A DNA stretch of 64,000 nucleotides from Roseburia sp. 831b (GTDB lineage: Bacteria; Bacillota; Clostridia; Lachnospirales; Lachnospiraceae). Shown piece by piece: positions 34,431 to 43,300 of the stretch. The notes below the pieces were generated by a model. That model searched no databases. It saw nothing but the letters and a program-made list of their open reading frames with translations, and was not told the origin of the DNA. Position 1 is the stretch's first letter. The number at the start of each line of letters is the position of its first letter. The stretch covers positions 2,996,001 through 3,060,000 of the forward strand of contig NZ_CP135162.1 in NCBI RefSeq assembly GCF_001940165.2, given 5' to 3'. The position numbers and the translations under genes were made by a program.

Positions 34431-34545
34431 ATAAGAGACATAAAAAAGAATCCTGCTATCCAAATTGCCACATCCTTGTGACAAAAGTTTTATCTAATAT
34501 AAGTTTTTCCTATTATAATATGAAATAATAAATCCTACAATATCT

Positions 34546-34572
34546 ATTTCGGCAATTTTTGGAATAAGTTTA
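34546..34572 (-). promoter_or_regulatory. SigD (sigma-28)-type promoter of the FliD-like gene
   Basis: On the minus strand TAAA (34572-34569), then 15 bases, then GCCGAAAT (34553-34546). The flagellar sigma consensus is TAAA-N15-GCCGATAT, so 11 of 12 positions agree and the spacing is exact. Predicted start near 34540, leaving a leader of about 160 bases. This links the FliD-like gene to the late flagellar regulon. Confidence 0.7.
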
Positions 34573-34656
34573 GCCGAAAATGGGAATTTTTGAAAAATTG
34601 CTTGCCTGTAAAAATAAGAAATGCTAAAATAAGTTTTGTAATGCAAAAAATAATAG

Positions 34657-34685
34657 TTGACGTGAAAAAACGTTTGTGATATATT
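34657..34685 (+). promoter_or_regulatory. Sigma-A promoter of rpmG-secE-nusG-rplK-rplA
   Basis: TTGACG at 34657-34662, 17 bases, TATATT at 34680-34685. Start predicted near 34692, giving a leader of about 80 bases with T-rich stretches at 34708-34728. The region 34382-34771 holds only this promoter, the divergent SigD promoter and the two leaders. Confidence 0.75.
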
Positions 34686-34771
34686 AGACTAGCGATGGAA
34701 GTAGGTCTTTTTTTTATGCCTTTTTTTAGGTGTAAAAGAAAACACAAAGAAATTAAGTGGAGGTGGAAGTT

Positions 34772-34921
34772 GTGCGCACTAAGATTACATTGGCATGTAC
34801 AGAGTGTCAGAGACGTAATTACAACATGACAAAAGACAAGAAAGCTCATCCAGACAGAATGGAGACCAAAAAGTATTGTAGATTCTGCAAGACTCATACA
34901 TTACACAAGGAAACCAAATAG
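34772..34921 (+). CDS. rpmG: Ribosomal protein L33
   Basis: 49 residues, full length, start GTG at 34772 with GGAGG 8 bases before it. The N-terminus V-R-T-K-I-T-L-A-C and the zinc ribbon C9-x2-C12 ... C36-x2-C39 are typical of the zinc-binding L33 form. It is a component of the 50S subunit near the E site. It begins the rpmG-secE-nusG operon, as in most Firmicutes. Confidence 0.95.
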   Translation: MRTKITLACTECQRRNYNMTKDKKAHPDRMETKKYCRFCKTHTLHKETK

Positions 34922-34942
34922 GCTGAGCAAAGGAGTGAGAAC

Positions 34943-35152
34943 ATGGGAGAAACCGAAAAATTAGAAAAAGCTCCAAAAACGAGCTGGTTTGGCGGTCTCA
35001 AGGCTGAATTTCAGAAGATTATTTGGCCGGAAAAGAAATCACTTGCAAGACAGACGACAGCAGTTATCGCTGTTTCTGTTGTATTAGGTCTTTTAATCGC
35101 TTTAATGGATACCGTAATCCAGTATGGCGTTGATTTCCTGGTAAATTTATAA
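34943..35152 (+). CDS. secE: Preprotein translocase subunit SecE
   Basis: 69 residues, the short one-segment form of Gram-positive bacteria. The F-Q-K-I-I-W-P-E motif near 25-32 precedes the single membrane helix (about 43-64). It clamps SecY in the SecYEG channel. The rpmG-secE-nusG order is conserved and supports the call. AAAGGAGTG precedes the start. Confidence 0.95.
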   Translation: MGETEKLEKAPKTSWFGGLKAEFQKIIWPEKKSLARQTTAVIAVSVVLGLLIALMDTVIQYGVDFLVNL

Positions 35153-35177
35153 GTTTTAATGGAGGCATAGGTGATTT

Positions 35178-35696
35178 ATGGCAGAGGCACATTGGTATGT
35201 AGTTCATACCTACTCAGGATATGAGAACAAAGTCAAAGCAAACATCGACAAGACAATTGAAAACAGACACTTGGAAGACCAGATGCTGGAAGTTCGGGTA
35301 CCAATGCAGGATGTTGTCGAGATGAAGAATGGCGCAGCAAAACAGGTATCGAAGAAAATGTTTCCGGGATACGTGCTTATCAACATGGTCATGAACGATG
35401 ATACATGGTATGTGGTAAGAAATACGCGTGGTGTGACTGGGTTTGTTGGTCCGGGATCCAAACCTGTACCGCTCACCGATGCTGAAATGTTACCTTTGGG
35501 AATCAAGACTGATGACGTTGAGGTAGATTTTGCAGAAGGTGATGCAGTTGTAGTTACCGGCGGTGTCTGGAAAGATACCATTGGTGTAATTCAGTCGATG
35601 AACCACAGCAAGCAGATTGTTACCATCAATGTTGAATTATTTGGTCGCGAGACACCAGTAGAAATAAGTTTCGCAGATGTTAAACTTTGCAATTAA
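35178..35696 (+). CDS. nusG: Transcription elongation/antitermination factor NusG
   Basis: 172 residues. The NGN domain opens with W-Y-V-V-H-T-Y-S-G-Y-E-N-K-V, followed by F-P-G-Y-V and a C-terminal KOW domain (V-W-K-D-T-I-G-V...) for contact with Rho or ribosome. It binds RNA polymerase at the clamp and affects pausing. Start ATG at 35178 has TGGAGGC 14 bases before, but AGGTGA nearer; no other start is in frame. Neighbours secE and rplK confirm it. Confidence 0.95.
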   Translation: MAEAHWYVVHTYSGYENKVKANIDKTIENRHLEDQMLEVRVPMQDVVEMKNGAAKQVSKKMFPGYVLINMVMNDDTWYVVRNTRGVTGFVGPGSKPVPLTDAEMLPLGIKTDDVEVDFAEGDAVVVTGGVWKDTIGVIQSMNHSKQIVTINVELFGRETPVEISFADVKLCN

Positions 35697-35733
35697 GCAA
35701 AAAAAAGTAATCAGCCTGACAGAAGATTAGGCA

Positions 35734-35749
35734 GAGCCCCAAAAGGCTC
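35734..35749 (+). other. Hairpin between nusG and rplK
   Basis: GAGCC-CCAAAA-GGCTC, a perfect 5-base stem about 12 bases before the rplK ribosome site. It has no T run. It may be a processing site or part of an mRNA binding site; it is not the L1 motif, which lies before rplA. Confidence 0.4.
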
Positions 35750-35775
35750 GGAAATGAATTAAGGAGGCAATTCCA

Positions 35776-36201
35776 ATGGCAAAAAAAGTAGAAGGATATA
35801 TCAAATTGCAGATTCCTGCTGGTAAGGCAACACCTGCTCCTCCAGTTGGACCTGCTCTTGGACAGCACGGCGTTAACATCGTTGAATTTACAAAACAGTT
35901 TAACGCAAAGACAGCCGATCAGGGCGACTTAATTATCCCTGTAGTTATTACAGTATACGCAGACAGAAGCTTTAGCTTTGTTACAAAGACACCACCTGCT
36001 CCTGTATTAATCAAAAAGGCTTGCAATATCAAATCTGGTTCCGCAGTACCTCAGAAAGATAAAGTTGCAGTTCTTTCAAAAGCAAAATTACAGGAAATCG
36101 CAGAATTAAAAATGCCTGACTTAAATGCAGCATCCTTAGAAGCAGCTATGAGCATGATCGCAGGAACTGCAAGAAGTATGGGTGTTACAATCGAAGAATA
36201 G
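35776..36201 (+). CDS. rplK: Ribosomal protein L11
   Basis: 141 residues, standard length. The N-terminal domain starts with [25 protein letters not shown] and the C-terminal RNA-binding domain ends with G-T-A-R-S-M-G-V. L11 forms the GTPase-associated centre with 23S rRNA and is needed for stringent response. AAGGAGG precedes ATG by 9 bases. Confidence 0.97.
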   Translation: MAKKVEGYIKLQIPAGKATPAPPVGPALGQHGVNIVEFTKQFNAKTADQGDLIIPVVITVYADRSFSFVTKTPPAPVLIKKACNIKSGSAVPQKDKVAVLSKAKLQEIAELKMPDLNAASLEAAMSMIAGTARSMGVTIEE

Positions 36202-36245
36202 AGCGTAAAAGATATTCTTTAAAACGATTGATGTAAATGAAACAA

Positions 36246-36274
36246 GTGGGAGGGCCCTCTCCCGATAATACCAC
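36246..36274 (+). promoter_or_regulatory. Putative L1-binding autoregulatory mRNA site
   Basis: GTGG at 36246-36249 pairs with CCAC at 36271-36274; inside are a GGGAG/CTCCC stem and an asymmetric unpaired GATAATA. This copies the L1 binding site of 23S rRNA and the known L1 mRNA leaders (GUGG...GAUAA/GAUGA...CCAC). It sits directly before the ribosome site (AGGAGG at 36276-36281) and rplA start at 36291, so L1 could block its own translation. Confidence 0.65.
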
Positions 36275-36290
36275 CAGGAGGTTTATTTAA

Positions 36291-36986
36291 ATGAAAAGAG
36301 GAAAGAAATATCTTGAAGCTGCAAAATCTTTCGATAAAGCAGCTCAGTATGATGTTGCAGAAGCTATCGGATTAGTTAAGAAAAATGCAACAGCTAAATT
36401 TGATGAGACAATCGAACTTCACATCAGAACAGGTTGTGATGGTCGTCACGCAGAACAGCAGATTCGTGGTGCGGTTGTATTACCACACGGAACAGGTAAA
36501 ACTGTAAAAGTTTTAGTATTTGCAAAAGGTGCAAAAGCTGATGAAGCTACAGCAGCTGGAGCAGACTTCGTTGGTGGAGAGGAATTAATTCCAAAGATCC
36601 AGAACGAAGGATGGTTAGATTTCGATGTAGTAGTTGCTACACCTGACATGATGGGTGTTGTTGGACGTTTAGGACGTGTACTCGGACCTAAAGGTTTAAT
36701 GCCTAACCCAAAAGCTGGAACAGTAACCATGGATGTTACAAAAGCGGTTAACGACATCAAAGCTGGTAAGATTGAGTATAGATTGGACAAAACAAACATT
36801 ATCCACGTGCCAGTTGGAAAAGCTTCTTTCACAGAAGAACAGTTAAGCGACAACTTCCAGACCCTTATGGGTGCTATCAACAAAGCAAAACCTGCTAGCT
36901 TAAAAGGTCAGTACATTAAGAGCGCAACAATCGCTTCTACAATGGGACCTGGAGTAAGATTAAACGTAACAAAAATTACTCAGTAG
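36291..36986 (+). CDS. rplA: Ribosomal protein L1
   Basis: 231 residues. R-G-K-K-Y-L-E-A near the start, the [21 protein letters not shown] signature at about 122-142, and the S-T-M-G-P-G-V C-terminus. L1 binds the 23S stalk and represses its own mRNA in many bacteria; the site before this gene fits that. The next gene, rplJ, has its own promoter, so the L11-L1 and L10-L12 units are separate transcripts or at least separately boosted. Confidence 0.97.
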   Translation: MKRGKKYLEAAKSFDKAAQYDVAEAIGLVKKNATAKFDETIELHIRTGCDGRHAEQQIRGAVVLPHGTGKTVKVLVFAKGAKADEATAAGADFVGGEELIPKIQNEGWLDFDVVVATPDMMGVVGRLGRVLGPKGLMPNPKAGTVTMDVTKAVNDIKAGKIEYRLDKTNIIHVPVGKASFTEEQLSDNFQTLMGAINKAKPASLKGQYIKSATIASTMGPGVRLNVTKITQ

Positions 36987-36997
36987 TAATTTGTTTG

Positions 36998-37026
36998 TTG
37001 ACATCCAGAATAGAAAATGATATAAT
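36998..37026 (+). promoter_or_regulatory. Sigma-A promoter of rplJ-rplL
   Basis: TTGACA at 36998-37003, 17 bases, TATAAT at 37021-37026: a consensus housekeeping promoter, 11 bases after the rplA stop. No terminator precedes it. Confidence 0.85.
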
Positions 37027-37029
37027 TGC

Positions 37030-37186
37030 AAAGGTTTGTGGCAGAAATGCTCAAATCTTTGCATATTGCCGAAGACAGTAGGTGCCGCAGGGCGTAACGA
37101 TTAGACCTACCGAGGGAATCTTTCGATGATTTATCATCATAAGAGTGAATGATGACCTCTCTGTCTGCGGATAGAGAGGTTTTTTA
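37030..37186 (+). promoter_or_regulatory. L10 leader RNA with attenuator
   Basis: Between the promoter and rplJ is a 230-base leader. The core has the L10-leader type stem GTAGGT at 37079-37084 with ACCTAC at 37114-37119, around CGCAGGGCGTAACG. It ends in an intrinsic terminator: ACCTCTCT 37155-37162 pairs with AGAGAGGT 37173-37180, then TTTTTT. L10(L12)4 binding is expected to favour the terminator. From 37187 to the GGAGG near 37251 nothing else is seen. Confidence 0.75.
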
Positions 37187-37265
37187 TATGAATCGGTTTA
37201 CATCGGTTTGTGAACCTCTAAATGTCTTTTATGCAACAAAAATAATATAAGGAGGTGCACGATTC

Positions 37266-37838
37266 GTGGCAAAAGTAGAACTTAAACAGCCTATCGTACA
37301 GGAAATTTCTGAAAACATCAAAGATGCTCAGTCAGTTGTAGTAGTTGACTACCGTGGACTTACTGTAGCAGAAGATACTCAGTTACGTAAACAGTTAAGA
37401 GAAGCTGGTGTTACTTATAAAGTATATAAGAACACATTAGTTAACCGTGCAATCGAAGGTACAGAATTTGCAGGACTTGCTGACGTTCTTGAAGGACCAA
37501 GCGCATTTGCAATTTCTACTACAGATGCAACAGCTCCAGCCAGAGTATTAGCAAAATTTGCGAAAAACGCTCCAGCATTAGAGTTAAAAGCAGGTGTTGT
37601 AGAAGGTACATTATACGATGCACAGGGAATCAATGCAATCGCATCTATTCCATCAAGAGAAGAACTTCTCTCCAGATTACTTGGAAGTATGCAGTCACCT
37701 GTTACCAACCTTGCTCGTGTTCTTAACCAGATCGCAGAAAAAGGTGGCGCAGCAGACGCAGAAGTAGCTGCTCCAGCAGAAGAAGCAGCAGCCGTTGAAG
37801 AAGCTCCAGCTGAGGAAGCTCCTGCAACAGAAGAATAA
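37266..37838 (+). CDS. rplJ: Ribosomal protein L10
   Basis: 190 residues, start GTG at 37266. The N-terminus K-V-E-L-K-Q-P-I-V-Q-E-I and V-V-V-D-Y-R-G-L-T-V-A near 25-35 are typical of L10. The last 30 residues are an Ala/Glu/Pro-rich tail, longer than in E. coli, where L12 dimers bind just before it. L10 anchors the L7/L12 stalk and with L12 represses the L10 leader upstream. AAGGAGGTG precedes. Confidence 0.95.
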   Translation: MAKVELKQPIVQEISENIKDAQSVVVVDYRGLTVAEDTQLRKQLREAGVTYKVYKNTLVNRAIEGTEFAGLADVLEGPSAFAISTTDATAPARVLAKFAKNAPALELKAGVVEGTLYDAQGINAIASIPSREELLSRLLGSMQSPVTNLARVLNQIAEKGGAADAEVAAPAEEAAAVEEAPAEEAPATEE

Positions 37839-37920
37839 TCCTATATATTAATAGGAAGAAATGTAAAAATCAGACCGGCAAAGTCCGGTGAATATTTAAA
37901 TTTTAATGGAGGATATTAAA

Positions 37921-38292
37921 ATGGCAAAATTAACAACAGCAGAATTTATCGATGCTATCAAAGAGTTAAGCGTATTAGAATTAAACGATTTAGTAAAAGC
38001 TTGTGAAGAAGAGTTCGGCGTATCTGCAGCAGCAGGCGTTGTAGTAGCAGCAGGCGGAGACGCAGCAGCAGCTGAAGAAAAAACAGAGTTCGACGTAGAG
38101 TTAACAGAAGTTGGACCAAACAAAGTTAAAGTTATCAAAGTAGTTCGTGAAGCAACTGGTTTAGGATTAAAAGAAGCTAAAGACGTTGTAGACGGAGCTC
38201 CTAAGGTAATCAAAGAAGCTGCTGACAAAGCAACAGCTGATGATATCAAAGCTAAACTTGAAGCAGAAGGTGCTAAAGTTACTTTAAAATAA
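37921..38292 (+). CDS. rplL: Ribosomal protein L7/L12
   Basis: 123 residues. N-terminal dimer domain ([15 protein letters not shown]), Ala-rich hinge at about 37-55, and C-terminal factor-binding domain with [31 protein letters not shown] leads to the ATG at 37921; an in-frame ATG at 37906 would overlap this site and is not used. Stalk protein that recruits elongation factors. Two short hairpins (CCTAT/ATAGG, ACCGG/CCGGT) lie in the gap after rplJ. Confidence 0.97.
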   Translation: MAKLTTAEFIDAIKELSVLELNDLVKACEEEFGVSAAAGVVVAAGGDAAAAEEKTEFDVELTEVGPNKVKVIKVVREATGLGLKEAKDVVDGAPKVIKEAADKATADDIKAKLEAEGAKVTLK

Positions 38293-38293
38293 T

Positions 38294-38442
38294 CACGTAA
38301 GCTACAAGCAGAGTGAAAATAAAAAGGGAACCCAGCAGGAAATTTATTTCCGTGTCGGGTTCCCTTTTTGTTTTCATTCGGCGCCAGCCGTGTGTTCATG
38401 AAGCTCTGCTTCATGAACTAAACTCTGCTTGTAGCTTGCGTG
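38294..38442. repeat. Long inverted repeat around the rplL terminator
   Basis: Left arm 38294-38314 (CACGTAAGCTACAAGCAGAGT) pairs with right arm 38422-38442, 20 of 21 bases complementary. The arms enclose the terminator at 38321-38369 and a 23-base hairpin at 38395-38417 (10-base perfect stem TTCATGAAGC/GCTTCATGAA). The whole would fold as one large stem with two inner stems. No protein gene fits here. Confidence 0.75.
38321..38369 (+). terminator. Terminator of rplJ-rplL
   Basis: Thirteen bases AAAAAGGGAACCC at 38321-38333 pair perfectly with GGGTTCCCTTTTT at 38357-38369. An inner stem GGAAAT/ATTTCC at 38338-38351 sits in the loop. The T run is at its end, and the A run at its start makes it bidirectional. 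Confidence 0.85.
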
Positions 38443-38520
38443 AAGTGGTGGGGTTCGTCGGCAGGAAATTTATTTCCATACAAGGTTCCCTTTTTATTTT
38501 GTGCCAGCCGTGTGTTCATG
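38335..38520 (+). repeat. Two diverged direct copies of a terminator-containing unit
   Basis: Copy 1 (38335-38400) and copy 2 (38461-38520) share GCAGGAAATTTATTTCC, GGTTCCCTTTTT and GCCAGCCGTGTGTTCATG, with small differences and six bases missing in copy 2. Copy 2 lacks the left terminator arm, so it is a broken terminator. The rest of the gap, 38521-38685, has no clear promoter, gene or terminator. Confidence 0.75.
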
Positions 38521-38685
38521 TAACTCCCTAGTGACAAAGTGCCTCGAATATGCAATAATAATCTTTGATTATAAAATTTAGAAGACTTTCGTGTGAGAAA
38601 ACAGATTTTTCACACGCAGCTTTGTGCCTGCGTAGGTGTTAATGTACCGAAAATTTTTCGGGTTACGGAAAGGGATGGTTTTAGT

Positions 38686-39006
38686 ATGAAAACAGGTTTA
38701 AAGGTTTGGCTATGGTTTTTGTTTATCGTAAACATCATTAGCGCATTTGTGGTAGCGACAGCAGCGTTGTTTGCTCCGTTATTATGGGTAAACGTTATCG
38801 CAGAAATAATATTGGTTGTAGGAGTTTGCCTACTGCTTTTTGGAAAGAAGAAAGTGGGATTCTACCTGATGTGTGCGTGTGCGGTGATTTCATTTGTGGT
38901 GAATTTGATTTCTGGCACCAATATTGCAAGTGCAATCGTAGGACTGATTCTTTGCCCGTCCATTACATATTTGCTGTTGAAAGATGGCTGGGAGGAATTT
39001 CAATAG
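38686..39006 (+). CDS. Small hydrophobic membrane protein, function unknown
   Basis: 106 residues with three to four hydrophobic segments (about 6-28, 32-51, 57-75 and 80-95) separated by short charged turns such as F-G-K-K-K-V. No known catalytic motif. The ATG at 38686 is chosen because GGAAAGGGA is 11 bases upstream and the N-terminal extension read further upstream is non-hydrophobic. It lies alone between rplL and rpoB and ends before a strong terminator, so it is probably a separate unit, with a promoter I cannot identify. Composition like small Lachnospiraceae membrane proteins of unknown role. Confidence 0.55.
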   Translation: MKTGLKVWLWFLFIVNIISAFVVATAALFAPLLWVNVIAEIILVVGVCLLLFGKKKVGFYLMCACAVISFVVNLISGTNIASAIVGLILCPSITYLLLKDGWEEFQ

Positions 39007-39066
39007 CATGAAGCTTTTGGAAGCGGTGAAATCAGAACAACACACTATAATGGATTAAATTTATCA

Positions 39067-39113
39067 AATACCTGTCCGGATATCTGAGAGGATTTCCCGG
39101 ACAGGTATTTTTA
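39067..39113 (+). terminator. Terminator after the small membrane-protein gene
   Basis: AATACCTGTCCGG at 39067-39079 pairs perfectly with CCGGACAGGTATT at 39097-39109, followed by TTTT. A strong intrinsic terminator, so rpoB needs its own promoter, which is found at 39281. The stretch 39114-39280 holds nothing I can recognise. Confidence 0.9.
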
Positions 39114-39280
39114 TGTAATAGGAAATTTCGTTCTTATTACATAAAAAATGCTCCGCAAGCAGGGTTCTTTCTTGGCGATTTCGGAAACATTTTCTAGAGA
39201 TAATAAAAATTCCTATATTTTATATAGAAGAAAAAGAAGAAACACCTCAAAGAAAAAAGTAACAAAATTAAAAATAGTAC

Positions 39281-39310
39281 TTGACGTATAACAAAAGCTT
39301 GTCGTATAAT
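39281..39310 (+). promoter_or_regulatory. Sigma-A promoter of rpoB-rpoC
   Basis: TTGACG at 39281-39286, 18 bases, TATAAT at 39305-39310. The predicted start is near 39317, leaving a leader of about 95 bases. The early leader can form a small stem (CACT/AGTG) followed by GGGTTTTTT at 39337-39343, which may be an attenuator, weakly supported. Confidence 0.8.
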
Positions 39311-39410
39311 ATACGTTGCACTATTGTGGTGCAGTGGGTTTTTTAATATATGCACAGATGATATTTGCTATATTTGGTAATTTAAAATAAAAACGAGAGG
39401 TGAAACGTCA

Positions 39411-42400
39411 ATGGAGAAAAACAGAATACGTCCAGTGAAAGCTGGAAAAAGCATGCGTATGAGTTACTCGAGACAAAAAGAGGTATTGGAAATGCCAAAC
39501 CTGATAGAAGTTCAGAAGGATTCCTATCAGTGGTTTTTGGACGAAGGTCTGAAAGAAGTATTTGCTGATATCTCTCCAATCGCTGATTACAGCGGACATC
39601 TTAGCCTGGAATTAGTAGATTTTACATTATGCGAGGATGATGTAAAATACACAATCCCAGAGTGTAAGGAACGAGATGCAACTTATGCAGCACCTTTAAA
39701 GGTCAAAGTAAGACTTTACAATAAGGAAACTGATGAAATCAGTGAACACGAGATTTTCATGGGTGATCTTCCTTTGATGACAGAGACTGGTACTTTCGTA
39801 ATCAACGGTGCAGAACGAGTAATCGTAAGCCAGTTGGTACGATCTCCAGGTATCTACTACGGAATCGCACATGATAAAGTAGGTAAGACATTGTATTCCT
39901 GTACTGTAATTCCAAACCGTGGTGCTTGGTTAGAGTACGAAACAGACTCCAATGACGTTTTCTATGTTCGTGTTGATAGAACCAGAAAAGTGCCAATCAC
40001 AGTATTGATTCGTGCACTTGGTATTGGAACAAACCAGGAAATTATTGATTTGTTCGGTGAGGAACCTAAAATCGTAGCAAGTTTTGGCAAAGATGTTGCA
40101 ACAAACTACGAGGAAGGTCTTTTAGAGTTATACAAAAAGATTCGTCCAGGTGAACCTCTTACTGTAGAAAGCGCAGAGAGTTTGATTTCTGCAATGTTCT
40201 TCGACCCAAGAAGATATGACCTCGCAAAAGTTGGACGTTATAAGTTCAACAAGAAATTAGCACTCCGCAACCGTATCAACGGACATGTTCTTGCAGAAGA
40301 TGTTGTTGATGTGACAACAGGGGAAATCATTGCTGAAGCTGGAACGGAAGTGACCAGAGAATTAGCAGATGATATCCAGAATGCGGCAGTACCATATGTA
40401 TGGATTCAGACAGAGACAAGAAATGTTAAAGTCCTTTCCTCCATGATGGTAGATTTAAGACATTATGTAGACTGTGATCCAAAAGAGCTTGGTGTCACAG
40501 AATTAGTATATTACCCAATTCTTGCTCAGTTGATGGAAGAGCATGCAGATGTAGAAGAATTGAAAGAAGCAATCAAGAAAAATATCAGTGATTTGATTCC
40601 AAAACACATCACAAAAGATGATATTTTTGCATCTATCAACTACAATATGCATCTGGAATATGGTATCGGTCATGATGACGATATCGATCATTTGGGTAAC
40701 AGACGTATTCGTGCGGTTGGTGAATTATTACAGAACCAGTACAGGATCGGTCTTTCCAGATTAGAGAGAGTAGTTCGTGAGAGAATGACTACCTTAGATA
40801 TGGACAGCATTTCTCCACAGAGCTTAATCAATATCAAACCGGTAACAGCTGCAGTAAAAGAATTCTTCGGTTCTTCCCAGCTGTCCCAGTTTATGGATCA
40901 GAACAACCCACTTGGTGAGTTGACACATAAGAGACGTTTATCCGCATTAGGACCTGGTGGTTTGTCCAGAGACCGTGCAGGATTCGAGGTTCGAGACGTA
41001 CACTATTCCCACTACGGTAGAATGTGTCCTATCGAGACTCCTGAAGGACCTAACATCGGTCTTATCAACTCTCTTGCATGTTACGCAAGAATTAACGAGT
41101 ATGGTTTCATTGAAGCACCATACCGTAAAATTGATAAATCAGATCCAAAGAATCCTCGTGTCACAGACGAAGTTGTATACATGACCGCGGATGAAGAGGA
41201 TAATTATCACGTAGCACAGGCGAATGAGGCACTGGACGAAGAAGGACATTTCGTAAGAAATTCTGTATCTGGTCGTTACTTAGATGAGACACAGGAATAC
41301 GAAAAGACCATGTTCGATTACATGGACGTATCTCCTAAGATGGTATTCTCAGTCGCTACTGCATTGATTCCGTTCTTGCAGAACGATGATGCGAACCGTG
41401 CGCTGATGGGATCTAACATGCAGCGTCAGGCAGTTCCACTTCTTACAACAGAAGCTCCTGTTGTTGGAACAGGTATGGAACCAAAGGCAGCTGTTGACTC
41501 TGGTGTTTGCGTTGTTGCAAAGAAACCAGGTATTGTAGAAAGTTCCGAATCCAATAAGATTACAATCAAAAACGATGATGGAACAAGAGAAGTATACAAA
41601 TTAACAAAATTCTCCAGAAGTAACCAGTCAAACTGCTACAACCAGAGACCAATCGTGTTCAAAGGTGACCATGTAGAAGCTGGCGAGGTAATCGCAGATG
41701 GTCCATCTACATCACAGGGTGAATTAGCACTTGGTAAGAACCCATTGATCGGTTTCATGACATGGGAAGGTTACAACTACGAGGATGCTGTTCTTTTAAG
41801 TGAAAGATTAGTTCAGGATGATGTATACACATCTATCCATATTGAAGAATATGAAGCAGAAGCACGTGATACTAAATTAGGACCGGAAGAAATCACAAGA
41901 GACGTTCCTGGTGTCGGTGATGATGCGTTAAAAGATTTGGATGAAAGAGGTATTATCCGTATCGGTGCAGAAGTTCGTGCCGGCGATATCCTGGTTGGTA
42001 AAGTAACTCCAAAGGGAGAGACAGAGCTGACAGCAGAAGAGAGACTTCTTCGTGCAATCTTTGGTGAAAAAGCAAGAGAAGTACGTGATACTTCCTTAAA
42101 AGTACCTCATGGTGAATATGGTATCGTTGTAGATGCAAAAGTATTTACAAGAGAAAACGGTGATGAATTATCACCAGGTGTAAACCAGGCAGTTCGTATT
42201 TACATTGCACAGAAGAGAAAAATCTCTGTCGGTGACAAGATGGCTGGACGTCATGGTAACAAGGGTGTCGTTTCCCGTGTATTACCTGTTGAAGATATGC
42301 CATTCCTTCCAAACGGCCGTCCTCTTGATATCGTACTTAACCCATTGGGTGTACCATCCCGAATGAACATCGGTCAGGTCTTGGAGATTCACTTAAGTCT

Positions 42401-43274
42401 TGCTGCAAAAGCATTAGGATTTAACATCGAGACACCTGTATTCGATGGTGCAAAGGAAATTGATATCCAGGATACACTGGAATTAGCAAATGATTATGTA
42501 AACTTCGAATGGGAAGACTTTGAAGCAAAATACAAAGACACCTTAAACGAAGATGTTATGAAGTACTTATATGACAACAGAGCTCACAGAGCTTTATGGA
42601 AAGGTGTTCCAATTTCCCGTGATGGAAAAGTTCAGTTACGTGATGGACGTACTGGAGAACCATTCGATTCACCGGTAACAATCGGACACATGCATTACCT
42701 GAAGCTGCATCATCTGGTAGATGATAAGATTCATGCACGTTCTACAGGCCCTTACTCCTTAGTAACACAGCAGCCATTAGGTGGTAAAGCGCAGTTCGGT
42801 GGACAGCGTTTCGGTGAGATGGAGGTATGGGCACTGGAAGCTTATGGTGCATCCTACACATTACAGGAAATCTTAACTGTGAAATCTGATGATGTTGTCG
42901 GACGTGTTAAGACATACGAAGCAATTATTAAGGGTGATAATATTCCAGAACCAGGAATTCCAGAATCCTTTAAAGTATTATTAAAAGAACTTCAGTCCTT
43001 AGGTCTTGATGTCAAAGTCTTAGACGAGAACAGAAATGAAGTAGAATTAATGGAAACAAGCGAATACGGCAATACAGACTTGAATTCAATCATCTCCGGA
43101 GACAAAGATTTCGCATTCGAAGATAGTGAGTCCTTCTCCAAGATGGGATTCTCCAAGAAAGAATTCAACTCTGAAAGCGGAGAACTTGTAGATTCCGAAG
43201 AAGAAGAGACAGATGACATTGAAGAAGGTTTTGACTTCGCAGATGACATGTCAGAAGATGGATTTGATGAGTAA
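39411..43274 (+). CDS. rpoB: RNA polymerase beta subunit
   Basis: 1287 residues, full-length Gram-positive RpoB. The rifampicin-region sequence [15 protein letters not shown] near 486 with the [13 protein letters not shown] segment is intact; no change known for resistance is apparent at the commonly altered Ser/His/Ser positions. The C-terminal [21 protein letters not shown] is conserved. A long acidic tail (about 1230-1287) is a feature of Clostridia. GAGAGGTG precedes the start. Confidence 0.98.
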   Translation: MEKNRIRPVKAGKSMRMSYSRQKEVLEMPNLIEVQKDSYQWFLDEGLKEVFADISPIADYSGHLSLELVDFTLCEDDVKYTIPECKERDATYAAPLKVKVRLYNKETDEISEHEIFMGDLPLMTETGTFVINGAERVIVSQLVRSPGIYYGIAHDKVGKTLYSCTVIPNRGAWLEYETDSNDVFYVRVDRTRKVPITVLIRALGIGTNQEIIDLFGEEPKIVASFGKDVATNYEEGLLELYKKIRPGEPLTVESAESLISAMFFDPRRYDLAKVGRYKFNKKLALRNRINGHVLAEDVVDVTTGEIIAEAGTEVTRELADDIQNAAVPYVWIQTETRNVKVLSSMMVDLRHYVDCDPKELGVTELVYYPILAQLMEEHADVEELKEAIKKNISDLIPKHITKDDIFASINYNMHLEYGIGHDDDIDHLGNRRIRAVGELLQNQYRIGLSRLERVVRERMTTLDMDSISPQSLINIKPVTAAVKEFFGSSQLSQFMDQNNPLGELTHKRRLSALGPGGLSRDRAGFEVRDVHYSHYGRMCPIETPEGPNIGLINSLACYARINEYGFIEAPYRKIDKSDPKNPRVTDEVVYMTADEEDNYHVAQANEALDEEGHFVRNSVSGRYLDETQEYEKTMFDYMDVSPKMVFSVATALIPFLQNDDANRALMGSNMQRQAVPLLTTEAPVVGTGMEPKAAVDSGVCVVAKKPGIVESSESNKITIKNDDGTREVYKLTKFSRSNQSNCYNQRPIVFKGDHVEAGEVIADGPSTSQGELALGKNPLIGFMTWEGYNYEDAVLLSERLVQDDVYTSIHIEEYEAEARDTKLGPEEITRDVPGVGDDALKDLDERGIIRIGAEVRAGDILVGKVTPKGETELTAEERLLRAIFGEKAREVRDTSLKVPHGEYGIVVDAKVFTRENGDELSPGVNQAVRIYIAQKRKISVGDKMAGRHGNKGVVSRVLPVEDMPFLPNGRPLDIVLNPLGVPSRMNIGQVLEIHLSLAAKALGFNIETPVFDGAKEIDIQDTLELANDYVNFEWEDFEAKYKDTLNEDVMKYLYDNRAHRALWKGVPISRDGKVQLRDGRTGEPFDSPVTIGHMHYLKLHHLVDDKIHARSTGPYSLVTQQPLGGKAQFGGQRFGEMEVWALEAYGASYTLQEILTVKSDDVVGRVKTYEAIIKGDNIPEPGIPESFKVLLKELQSLGLDVKVLDENRNEVELMETSEYGNTDLNSIISGDKDFAFEDSESFSKMGFSKKEFNSESGELVDSEEEETDDIEEGFDFADDMSEDGFDE

Positions 43275-43300
43275 ACTACTGTAGAAAGGGAGTGTCATTC

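Noticed and set aside
37896..38414. Minus-strand 172-codon frame
   Set aside because: Antisense to rplL and Ala/Ser-rich only from the Ala/Glu-rich sense gene.
38313..38531. 72-codon open frame with a repeated R-K-F-I-S and Q-P-C-V-H motif
   Set aside because: The protein repeat is explained by the duplicated terminator DNA unit; the frame reads through the terminator stem and has no ribosome site.
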